Below, piece after piece: positions 1 through 10,031 of a DNA stretch of 64,000 nucleotides (position 1 is its first letter; every line of letters starts with the position of its first letter). Source of the DNA: Rotaria socialis. Lineage: Eukaryota > Rotifera > Eurotatoria > Philodinida > Philodinidae. The DNA lies in assembly GCA_905331475.1 (NCBI GenBank), contig CAJNYU010000435.1, forward strand, positions 62,422-126,421. The letters run 5' to 3'. The notes beneath the pieces are model-generated. The model was not told where the DNA came from, made no database searches, and saw only the letters and a program-made list of their open reading frames with translations. The position numbers and the translations under genes were made by a program.

Positions 1-241
1 AGTAGAAGAATTAAAATGATTATTTGCGATATTTCGAAAGTTTATCTGACCTAAAATGATGTTTACACCGTCAGCAAAGAATTAATTCGTGCAATCGTAA
101 AAAAACCTTCTTCCTCGGGATATTTTTATTGAAGTAAGCCGTGTGTTGATTTAAAACTTTCATAGAACTACTCGTTCAGTTTTAAGCAAAGAGATGCGCT
201 GAATTGCAATGAAAGATTTTTTATTTTTATTTTTATTTTAG

Positions 242-462
242 CTGAAGAACGCGAAGAATTAGAAGTTCTCAATAGTTTTCGTGAGAGACAACTTGAAATA
301 AGACATCGCCAACTGTTACAAGAACTCGAAAGTTTACAAACAGCACGCGAAACAAGTAACTCATCAACTGCAGCTACAAATCCACCAGCCAGATCATTTG
401 GAAATATTTACAGCATATCAGAACAATGCGCCATAGATTCTAATTTTAAAGATTTTATGTGA
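242..462 (+). CDS. 3' exon of a coiled-coil protein (partial gene)
   Basis: This is a terminal coding exon. It follows a T-rich tract and AG at 240-241 and ends at TGA 460-462. Read in the frame that stays open, it gives about 72 residues. They begin with a charged, Glu/Arg-rich amphipathic segment (EEREELEVLNSFRERQLEIR) and end in a Ser/Thr/Asn-rich tail closing with SNFKDFM. This looks like the end of a coiled coil. The upstream exons are not recognisable in bases 1-240, which are probably intron, so the gene starts outside the window or in an exon I could not identify. The family is not recognised. Confidence 0.55.
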
Positions 463-587
463 CGAATTCGCATTTATTTTTCACTAGAAACTATTATTTT
501 CTTATCTCATGATAAAAATCGAATACAATTTGACGATATAATTAATAAAATATTCATATCTTTATTTTTTTGTAGATTGTAATAATC

Positions 588-860
588 ATGATAGTTCATT
601 TCATTAATGTTATACTGGGCTTTTTAACTCGACCATATATTGCTGTAGAAAAATATTTTCTTCTTACATTTCAATCATATTTACCAACAGATTTTGATGA
701 AAAATCATGGTGTATTCTATTTGGTTTAATGAGCATAGTTGCAATAATTATTGCATACACACTTAGTCGGTATGTAACAATAAAAGATGCCGATGATGAT
801 CCTGTTTATCAACGAGCAAAATTATATTCGATTCAAAGAAAATCTCAGAAAATCAACTAA
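588..860 (+). CDS. small single-pass membrane protein, unknown family
   Basis: This is a 90-residue open frame starting at ATG 588. A good 3' splice site (T-rich tract, TGTAG at 571-575) lies 12 nt upstream of the ATG, so the mRNA probably gets its 5' end by splicing. The protein has an amphipathic, aromatic N-terminal part, then one clear transmembrane helix (about residues 42-62, CILFGLMSIVAIIIAYTLSR). A short charged tail follows, with acidic DADDDP and then basic residues. The layout resembles small integral membrane proteins, but no named family is recognised. A run containing AATAAA near 923 could serve as the polyadenylation signal. Confidence 0.55.
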   Translation: MIVHFINVILGFLTRPYIAVEKYFLLTFQSYLPTDFDEKSWCILFGLMSIVAIIIAYTLSRYVTIKDADDDPVYQRAKLYSIQRKSQKIN

Positions 861-1049
861 AATATGTCTAGCTGTGTATTTGGTTTTTGTGTCATTTCTT
901 CTAGAACCCGTCTCATGGAATGAATAAAAAAGAAAGAAACCGATGTAATTTACATCATTCTCACAAGATTTTCCTCGCGCACTAATTATTGTTGATGTAA
1001 TAAAAATAAATCTCATTTTCGAATGATGAAACCCGATATATATATTCAA

Positions 1050-1771
1050 ATCTCTGCCTATTAAAATTCCTTATCTCGTGCTTAACGATTGTTATTCTCG
1101 AAGTCGCGGCATCTTCTCCATTAAGTTATATTCATGTAATTCATGAGATAGATCACTCGATTAAATATGAAAGAAGACATATGTACTAAACTGACAATTC
1201 TTTTCTGAAAAAAACCAAAGTTCCCTTAAATGAGTTAGTGTGGTTTTGTTCACTGTATCGAATTTTGTCTAGAAAATTTTCAGTGTAAAAATGAATCACA
1301 AAAATCATCAACATCAATAAGAAGGCCGCCATGTTCTTTTTGCTTCAAAATAAATGGAAAATTGACTCGATTATTTTAATATGAACTGCAAGAGCTTTTG
1401 ATAGGCTTTCTGTATCTTTGCAGCGTTCTAACAGAGATGGAGAGAAATGAACGAACACTTGCTCCAGAATGACTAACAGATGGTAGCATATAGCTTTAGC
1501 ATGACAGCCGGTAAAATTTATAGATTCAGTAATAATATTGATTTCACTGGGCGAGACATTTTTCTATTGAATATCATTAGTATAAATTAAACAAGATAAA
1601 TTTTCTATAAAAAAATATACTCTTTTTATCTAGTGCATCTAAACTATAATAAATCAGATTGTCAAATATGTCGGACTGTTTTTAAAATTTTCAATGAAAT
1701 GGTCGAAAAAATATGAGTTGTTATATGGAACGACGAAATCAATCAAGAAATAGAAAACGAAGCACGGCAAA
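1050..1771. other. intergenic, nothing recognised
   Basis: This AT-rich stretch lies between the small membrane protein and the 3' end of TMEM9. I see no open frame with coding character, no structured RNA and no clear repeat. Confidence 0.5.
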
Positions 1772-2549
1772 TCAATTGAGCAGTTCATGTCGACTGTATA
1801 CTGATTGCCGTTGTTGTTGAACCTAGAAAAGCAACGAAATCAACTTCAATATAAAAATGAATGCCATACTTGTTTTCTCCATTTTGATTGTTCATGTGAA
1901 ACTAAATGCAATACAATTGACGAGCGTCTATTAGGTCGTAGTTCGTTATCGGTTGGTTCACTAAATACACATTCTTGTGTTGGATTTTGTAGATTATTAT
2001 CGGCATGTGCCTGTCCTTGGGCTTGTCTTCCATGTCGATGTGTAGTTGTCTTGGGCTTTGCACCTTGATGCATTAACGGCTCAAGACAGAGTAAAAATGC
2101 CATGTAAATAAATAATAACGATATAGCAACCATAATAATTATAACAACAACCTGATTAAATAACAAAACTGGAAAAGAAAAATTACAAATTTTCTATTTT
2201 TACTTGCATTGTTGTTGTATTTCGTACTTCATAATTACAAACGCATCTTAACAATAGAAGTCAATAAAATTTGGTGTATTTTATGGAGGCATTGATTTTA
2301 CCTTGGACAAAAACGGTCTTGAAAATTTTGTGATGCTTTTACAGTATGAAATACAACACGATAACATGTACAATTATCTGGTGGAACAACATCGATATAA
2401 ACGCGACGATTTGTTTCATTCACTGATGGATCTTGTAGAACAGTAAGAGATGGACAAACACATTTACAACGATAATCTTCAAATTCGTCAGCACTGAAAA
2501 CGATGAATGGCGATGAAAGCATCATCAATAGGATCGGAATAATTAACAT
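1772..2549 (-). CDS. TMEM9: TMEM9/TMEM9B family protein, four exons
   Basis: Exons on the minus strand are 2549-2302, 2246-2204, 2151-1870 and 1822-1772, with introns of 47-55 bp and every junction in phase, giving 207 residues. The order is that of TMEM9: a signal peptide (about 1-19), a lumenal Cys-rich part containing YRCKCVCP and NCTCYRV, an RNTTTMQ site before one transmembrane helix (IYMAFLLCLEPL), and a cytosolic tail. The last exon encodes VQQQRQSVYSRHELLN, which matches the conserved TMEM9 C-terminus of the type VQEQRKTVFDRHKML. Vertebrate TMEM9 is 183 residues; here the tail carries an extra His/Gln-rich insert. TMEM9 proteins sit in lysosomes and late endosomes and have been linked to v-ATPase assembly. 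A 3' splice site lies 4 nt upstream of the ATG. Confidence 0.9.
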
Positions 2550-3700
2550 TACTCTGTTGTTTTTCTTACAGATAATATAGAATTTTTAATAAAATAAATC
2601 TAAAAAAGGCAATATTTCATGTGGCAATAGATGAATAAAATATCGAAATATTACTTATTTATAAGCTCTATGAACCATGTCGTTGTGCCTATGGGCTACT
2701 TGCATTAGATGAAAAGAAGACATAACTATTAACTTTCACGTACGAGATATGCAATTATTCACAAATTTTAATAAAATAAAATCCAGCTAATATCAATTTT
2801 CGTATTCTATTCAAATTTTATCGAATGAATATGTATGACTATCTTGAGAATCAAGACTGCTGGAGCGTCAACAAAAAAACAGCGTTGTATTATTCGTCTA
2901 GTCTACAACGAATCACAATTATTTCGCAAAACGGATTTGTACCTATAATGATGATTCGTGTTTTGTATGTAAGTCATCGATGTTCGACTGTTTCGATGAC
3001 AATATCGAACTGTGATCTGAACTACTTACAAATTTTGGTTTTATCCCGTATGAATAACTTCTACGTCTTTGAAATTCAAGCATAATTTCGTAGCCTATGT
3101 AATGCTTAGAGAAAAATATAATCTCAAGTTCTGCTGTTTGCTTATCGCACAACAACAGTCGTCTTTTGATTGTTGTTAACAAAATAAAATTTCGAATCTA
3201 GATGTCACTTTTTCAAAGGAATAAATTACTTTGCATTGATTTCCAAATAAATTTTCTTTAGCTAGTGACTAGATTTCTATTAAATACAGGACATAATAAA
3301 TATTAATGAAGAAGAATTAGAGCTTCATCAATGACGTCAACTGTTTTTATATAATTTCATTGAAACGAGCAGAATCCTATTCTTCATGAACAGAAAAATG
3401 GTTTCTCATCAGAGAATATGAATCGAGCATATAAAGTCGTCCACTGAAATAGATCCGTCTTTAGTCACATGTGCAAAATCTAACTGCTGTCAGATACATT
3501 TAAAAAACAAACCGAGAAAGAAACAGAAGAGACGGTATGTATAGAAAAGGTTGAAAACAAAATGTCGAATAGTAAAAAGGAAGAAAAAAAATGCCGAACG
3601 TCGAAAAGATCGAAACAAAAAATGTCAAATGATAGTTCGGTTGAAGAAAACATGACGAAAATTTTAAAATAAGATAGCTTGGCTTATTCAAATGTAAATG
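2550..3700. other. intergenic, no supported gene
   Basis: Short open frames on both strands (for example near 2825-3182) have no splice partners, no recognisable motif and overlap one another, so they are treated as chance. No repeat structure is evident. Confidence 0.45.
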
Positions 3701-3747
3701 ACTTTATTGGTGCTTTAAAAATAGAACTCGTTTAAAATCAGACCTAT

Positions 3748-3875
3748 ATGAGTGTGGGTGAATATGAGTGTGAGAGTGTGGGTATGGATGTGCGTATGAG
3801 TGAGGATGAGGGCGACTGTGCGGGTGAGAGTGAGGAACAGGTGAGCGTGAGGGTACGGGCGAGGATGTGGGTGCT
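3748..3875 (+). repeat. degenerate GT/GA-rich low-complexity tract
   Basis: About 125 bp are built from imperfect units such as GAGTGTGGGT and GAGGATG, with strong purine/GT asymmetry on the plus strand. Read on the minus strand it would give a His/Pro/Ser-rich low-complexity peptide, which I do not consider a gene. It stands out against about 30% GC surroundings. Three copies of TGTGGG, the telomere hexamer reported for some bdelloids, occur in it, but not as a clean array. Confidence 0.6.
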
Positions 3876-3920
3876 CTTAACGGCAATGCCAACATCCGAA
3901 CGCTCTAGATCGTCGTGTCA

Positions 3921-4191
3921 TACACTAAAAAAAGACTAAGTTTCATACTGAACTTGAAGGTTCAGCAATGAATATGAAACCTAAAAAGGTTCTTCCCTCG
4001 ACAGAGGAGAAGAATCTTTTTGAAGGTTTCGAAAAAATTCTAAAAAGTTTCGTATCAATCGACGGAACTTAAAATAGTTTCGCATGAAAGTACAAATTCT
4101 TGAGGTTTAGTGATAAGCCTTTTAAGGTTTTACACAGACCCTTAAAAGGTTCTGCCCGTGTGCCCGAGGGAAGAACCTCTTTTAGAGTGTA
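3921..4191. mobile_element. MITE-like element with TA target site and inverted termini
   Basis: The element is bounded by TA dinucleotides. It starts TACACTAAAAAAAGAC and ends, on the opposite strand, TACACTCTAAAAGAGG. Further in, AGGTTCTTCCCTCG near 3983 is repeated in inverse orientation around 4165-4178, so the two halves form a loose palindrome. About 270 bp, no coding capacity. The TA duplication and short termini suggest a Tc1/mariner-superfamily non-autonomous element; family assignment is inference. A second copy of the same terminus (TACACTCTAAAAAAAATGC) occurs at 58770. Confidence 0.6.
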
Positions 4192-5494
4192 CAATGAACA
4201 ATCAGAAAAATATCAGAAAATAACTCCAGCTGCCAGCAGGATACAATTCAATGCTAAATTGTTTACTTAAATCATTCTCGACTTTTTCGACATTTTTATC
4301 TTTCGGTACCATTCGAAGAGACATATGAATCGTTTCGGTACTTGCTAAGTTTAGAAACGATTTTTTATAAATTGAACCACGATCAAAATAATTGTCGCAT
4401 TCAAAGATTATTTTCTAACCTATGATTTCTTATACTGATTGACGTAAATAAATGGCATGCTTAAAAATTTTTCCCACATATGGAAGATATCACAAAATGT
4501 GGCATGTGTCTGCCAGTATAGAGATCCATTGAATGGTGAAGTTTTTCATGAAATCGAATGATACATCTATTAATAGATAAAACGTCCTGATTTACTTAGC
4601 AGATTACTGAGAAATATACAATATACAAAGAGATGCATTTGTTACAAACGGTTTACAGGATTTACTGTCCATTGATTGAATAACTTTTTTTTCAATTAGC
4701 GTTTTTCTCGTTTGAGGATTTACTGTCCGTTGACTGCCTCGAAGAATAGAAATGAACAGAAAAGCTATTCAGCGCAGTCCCTTTGGGGCTAAAATGTGAA
4801 GCTCACGTATGTCCTTGAAGCCTCGATAAACCAATAAAAATGTGTAAAATGAAAAATTTCTCAGACTACTGATTTTTCAAAATAATTGATCATCACAGCA
4901 AAATCTCTCTGATTTATTTTTACATTTTCAAAAGATTATTGTATTTTGGTTGGCACCCTTTTTTTCTTTTGCATTGTTCCTATTTTTTCGTTTCTACTCG
5001 TTTTTTAAATTTTTATTCTAATTAATAATTAGTTTTTAAAGTCTGCAATGGTGGGCATGTCTGTAAGGGGAGGAGGAGGGGAAGCCGTAAAATTCTGCCC
5101 CTTAAACTTACACTCACTATTTTCTTCAAAAATATACGTGAGTTCCACAAAGTATCTATCGCAATCAACTATGCATATTTAGAAGGAAAAAAAAGAATTC
5201 AAACAAAAATATGAAGCCTCATTAAAATCCCAAGAAAAGATTAACTACTCAATGATATTTTGTTTTCTACATAATGAATAATTGGTTGTTTATTAGATAC
5301 GCATAAGGAAAAATGGCATCCAATAACTCTTGGAAACGTCCATCATCATCTGTCAGGCGTCTCTGTCTTTATCTCAATGATAAAAAAATAAAAATAGGAT
5401 ACGGATATAGTTTCTCCCATGTTGATATAAAAAGACAGCAAAAGAAAATAACTCTTCCTAAAAGACAGATCGTATTAATATAAATAAGTCTATT
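4192..5494. other. intergenic; short direct repeat near 4660/4715
   Basis: There is no gene. A roughly 22-bp phrase containing GGATTTACTGTCC occurs twice in the same orientation (about 4658 and 4714) with a few differences. A short G-rich run (GGGGAGGAGGAGGGG) lies near 5068. Nothing else stands out. Confidence 0.45.
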
Positions 5495-6034
5495 ATGAAG
5501 CTGTCATTCATCTTTGCTGGTTTGACTCTTATTTGTATAGTGCACTCAGCAAAATTGGTAAATCGAATTCGATTTGAATTTTCATTTGAATAGAATTTTA
5601 TTTACTTTTTTGTACCTCGAATAATAGTTATCATCGACACGTCGTTCATTGATTCTACCGGATTATTCTGACGAAGACGGCAGCGAGGAAAATACTGAAA
5701 CTAAATCAACAAAGTCAGTTTCGACAACTCCAACAAGAAATCGTTTTGTATATTCAACTCGACCATCATGGATGGTAAATAGTTCGAAAATCAAACAACT
5801 ATTTCAAAATAATGTTTATTCTCTACGTAGATGCAACGTACATCATCAATGACAACAACAACAAATAGTGATGATGAAGTTGTTGATCTAAATGATAGTG
5901 AAAATTATTTAACAAATATTCGTAAATTCTTCAAGAAAACACTCGAAGATCTGAGAAAACTATTGAAAAATATTACTGGATATGATATTGTTCAAGCAAT
6001 ACAAAAATGGTTCAAGAAAAAATCGAATGATTAA
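5495..6034 (+). CDS. small secreted acidic Ser/Thr-rich protein
   Basis: Three exons (5495-5557, 5628-5774, 5831-6034), introns 70 and 56 bp, all phase 0, give 137 residues. Exon 1 encodes a textbook signal peptide (MKLSFIFAGLTLICIVHSA). The mature part begins with a basic/serine stretch, continues with an acidic segment (DYSDEDGSEE) and a Thr/Ser-rich linker. It ends in an amphipathic, Lys-rich helical region (IRKFFKKTLEDLRKLLKNI ... WFKKKSND). There are no cysteines in the mature protein. The family is unknown. The cationic amphipathic C-terminus after an acidic pro-like region is reminiscent of precursors of membrane-active peptides, but that is speculation. Confidence 0.7.
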
Positions 6035-6797
6035 AAACAATATTTAGTTGAGAGTATTTGCTTATTTAATAATACAAGAGTGTCTAGTATTGATATCATT
6101 TATTTCTAAAATAATAAAAAGAAACTGATCTATATTATCCTTATATCAGATAGATAATGCGTAACGATGATTTCTGTCAACAAATGCATATACTATAGCG
6201 TTATGCATAGTTTATGTTCTATTCGTTTAATCACTTAGTTTATAATGTAAATATTGAGATTATCAAATTTGAGACTATGTTCATAGGCGTGGTACTCTAT
6301 CGAAAAAGTGCAGTGCATCATTTTAAAATGGTTTGTTATATACCTTGAAAACTAAGTGTAATGAATTTTATCGTAAATCTAGAGGACACCGTTTATTTGT
6401 ACATATCAGCGTTGACTAAACTGACGCAACTCTCACTTTCTCTTTTGGTAAAGCATGAAGGTTCGATTTGGCCATCGGAGTGATACAGAAATAGGAGGAA
6501 TAGAAAATATGATTGGGCAATATGAATAAAAGGATGTGCGCTCTTTTTCTTTTATCGTATGTCCGCTTGTTTCATCAATTGAACTCGTAGAATAGCTTTG
6601 GTCATGGGTCAATGCTTTTCTTGCGTGATTTTTATATTGCAATTGCCTGCGAAAAGATGGTTATATATGCAAGAGAGTGTCATTGTGAGCCATTAGCATT
6701 GCTGCTTTTAACTTATGTATATAGACATATTAACAAAAAAGAAATACTGAGTGGAATTTCCATATTGCAACATTAATTAAATAGTATTCATCAAATT
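6035..6797. other. intergenic, nothing recognised
   Basis: AT-rich spacer between the secreted-protein gene and the putative first exon of the proline-rich gene. Short open frames on the minus strand have no coding support. Confidence 0.45.
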
Positions 6798-9158
6798 ATG
6801 GCTACGTAAGTTGAAAATTATTTTCATATTAAATTCTTGTAATTTTTCGGATGACTTTCATCTGGACGATATACTGTTCTACGTCAAAAGAATCTTTATT
6901 TGCTACAAAAAAACATTTGTACAATAATTTTTAAAATTAGCATGTAGAATCAGTAGTCGAGCACGAAAATCATAGTAGCGAATGTTATAGCAGAAGTTTT
7001 GGTAACTTCGCTCGATCACAGGCTTGTAGCAATCGAAAAAATATACGTCGGAAGTGTTTGATTTGCGTCCATGTCTTTCATTAAATCAAAAGGAAACATT
7101 TTGCGATTTGTGACCAGATAGTTCATTAATATAATTCATCGTCAATAGAAGAAATTCTAATTTTTTATGTAGTAATAATTATTTTACAACCATTTTCTAA
7201 ACAAAATGAAATGATGGTTAAATAAGCAGTTGCAAATTAATTTATTAACTTGCCACATATAATTCGAGATGCATTACAAAAATATTTCTATGCATCAGTG
7301 AATAGAGTGACCTGCATATTTTGATGATTAGGTTTTCGTACTTTCTCAAATCATTAATTGGTTTTCATCATACGATAATAATACACATTTTTATAATTGA
7401 GGCCGCAATGAATACGAAAAATTACCTGCTTGATGATATGTACGATTTTGAATCCGAGTCAGTTACTCCATGCTTATTCGCTTACTTTTGTTCATGTTTT
7501 ATTTACTTGAAATATTATTCATAGATTCTATATGATTATTGTTTTTTTTATTGTTATCTGATCACCTCAGGTTTCGCTACAGTGAGTTTCTATTAATATG
7601 TACTCATTTTTTTCATGTGTTTCTGAATACGAAAACCACAAACAATATCGTCGATCGTATTTTTTTCTGTTTTTCTCGTGTATAATAGATGTTTTTGTTT
7701 TTTGCTCTAGCTCTCAACCTTTCAGTAGACATATATCTAACGAAGAAAACACAACAACAGCATCACCAAATCGCCAAAAAGTTAATCAAATATTGAACGA
7801 ATTCGGTCTTGATCCAGCTGATTATATTTTCGATTCATCGTTAGAATTGACATCTGATTTTTCTTCGGCTTTACCCAAAGACCTAACACAGTCACAGCAA
7901 TTGAATATTCAACTAAGATCATCAGCGCGACAACATAAATACGTGCAACGACCACCACCTCCACCACCAATAGTTAATCGTCAAAAATCTCTATCACGAT
8001 CATCAAGCGGAATGAGTCAAACAGATTTTCCCGCACATCGAGCACCACCACCACCACCACCACCGCCAGCTCCTACTTCTTCTTCATTTCCTCAACGAGA
8101 TTCAGATAAATACAAATCCAATATGACAACTCAAGATTATTTACAACGAATCGACACAGCTGATAATCCGCCTGTGAAAGTAGTGAAACCAAATACACAA
8201 GACCTAATCTATAAAAAAGAGATTCGCATTCGCTATTTACAACCTCCGACACCTCCACCACCAGCACCCATTATCATTCGTGAAAAACATTTACCATCAG
8301 CTCCACCGCAATCGGTACGAAGCAAAAATGTTTCTTCTTATAAATGTGCTTGTATTGTTTTTGTTCTCGTTTTTAGCCACTTCTTATTCGTGAAAGAAAA
8401 CCAGAGCCAGCCACACCACCACCATTGACCATTCGTGAACGACCACCAAGTCCACCACCTTTATTAGAGTAAATAATAAATGTACATTCTAGTTTCATTG
8501 ATTTTGTTTTTCTTTTGATTTCATAAGACCTTGTATCATCGATAAAACTCTGCCACCACCACCGCCGCAACCTCGTCAAGTGATTATCGAGCGTTTACCA
8601 ACTCCACCACCAAAACCGCGTACAGTCATCTTTGAAAAATGGTTACCCTACAAAAAAGTCAAACGCCCCATTCTATTAGAAAAGGCTCCACCTCAACCGC
8701 CTGTTCCGCCAACGCGAAACGTCATCATTGAATATGAGCCACTGAAAGCTTATACAGTTCGACGTGTCATTGAAGAAGGCTTATTTCGTGTTGATCCAAC
8801 ACAATATACAAATTATAGTGCACAAGCTGATGGAAATGTACGTATCGTCGATCGTATTGATGATTTACCACCACCAAGTGAAGCATTAATGCGCATATTG
8901 AAAGAATATAGCCAAAATGATGTAGCTGATTATAACACAGAATCATTATCAAATATGGAACAATTGATGCAAGTATCAAGTTTATCAAGTGCATCATCTC
9001 ACAACAGAGAACGTGTTCTCTCATCAGGTCAAAATCGGTTGATCCCTAGTCCAGTCTCAGCACCACTTCCATTTAATCAAACGAGAAGTTCGAATAATTC
9101 ATCACGACTTCATACACCTATTAATAGTTCAACATTAAATATTGAAGATGCGTATTAA
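6798..9158 (+). CDS. proline-rich protein with repeated Ile-Arg-Glu / Leu-Pro-x-Pro-Pro-Pro motifs
   Basis: Proposed exons are 6798-6805 (ATG GCT AC, followed by the strong donor GTAAGT), 7711-8314, 8377-8468 and 8528-9158, giving 444 residues in one frame. The three large exons are secure; the 8-nt first exon with its 905-bp intron is inferred from donor quality and phase. The protein has polyproline runs (PPPPPPPP near residue 114) and then a series of related units. Each joins a short beta-like basic/acidic stretch (IIREKHLP, LLIRERKP, LTIRERPP, VIIERLPTPPP, VIFEKWLPYK) to a Pro-rich spacer. The C-terminal third is Ser/Asn-rich. Polyproline runs suggest SH3, WW or profilin/EVH1 partners. 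I do not recognise the family; the alternation recalls structural repeat proteins of the cytoskeleton or cortex. Confidence 0.75.
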
Positions 9159-10031
9159 TAACAGCTGCCATCTTTTTCTTAAAACACATAAAGATGAATT
9201 TTTTTCAACATTTTTAATATTCAAGGATCAATTTTTGACTTTTCTTTTTAATAAACATATCGATATTGAGACAATATGCTAAAAATTATCTATACTTGCA
9301 TAGAAACCAGTACGTGATGGAACTGTTTGTTTTCATGTAAATAGTTTGTAGAACACGATTCAACAAAAAAAAATATATATATATATAAATTACGTCATGT
9401 TGATTTTTCCGTTTTAATAAAAATTTTAGACACCGACGTCATTGTACAAGTGAAAATTTAACCAATATCGAAAGTGACTCATGTAAAAATCTATGAATAA
9501 TTCATTTCAATAGAAATATAATATTGGCAAAATATACCGAAGCAAAATAATCAAGAGATAGATGCAAAGAGGAGAAACTTATTGGCAATGATGATATTAG
9601 CTGTTGAACTCACTGATACTACTATTCTCGTATTTCGAGAACGATGGAAAGTTGGGTTCGAGTTCCAATATTTGAAATCGTAGAAAAATAAAAATTACGC
9701 TAGCCATCCATTTTTATTGCAAAATAACATAAATGATGTCTTGTTTCTTTTTTTAAATAGACTAAAATTAATGAACCATTACTACTAAGAAAATAGCGGT
9801 TGAAATTTCTATTTATTATTTTTTAATCAATATCATTAAATTTAAAAAAAGAAGAAGAACAGCAAGGAAAAATCACTATGAAATAAAAATAAAACACATC
9901 AAATAATTGATTTAAACCTATGAAAAACGAAAATTAGAGGGCAAACAATGCGGAATCGAAGATTGAATCTGACTTGCATAAATTACCATAAAGAAAAGAA
10001 AAGAAAAACACAATTAAAAATCAACAGGTAT
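9159..10031. other. convergent intergenic spacer
   Basis: This stretch lies between the 3' ends of the proline-rich gene (+) and the myotubularin gene (-). It is AT-rich with a short (AT) run near 9371. It presumably holds both 3' UTRs. No further feature is seen. Confidence 0.5.

Noticed and set aside
2943-3182. 79-codon minus-strand frame
   Set aside because: No start context, splice partners, motif or compositional support; it overlaps another equally long frame on the other strand.
3748-3875. Interstitial telomere array or His/Pro-rich gene
   Set aside because: TGTGGG copies are too few and not in tandem. The minus-strand frame is low-complexity only.
9645-9680. tRNA T-arm-like sequence (TTGGGTTCGAGTTCCAA)
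   Set aside because: No matching acceptor stem, D-arm or anticodon arm lies upstream at the right distance.
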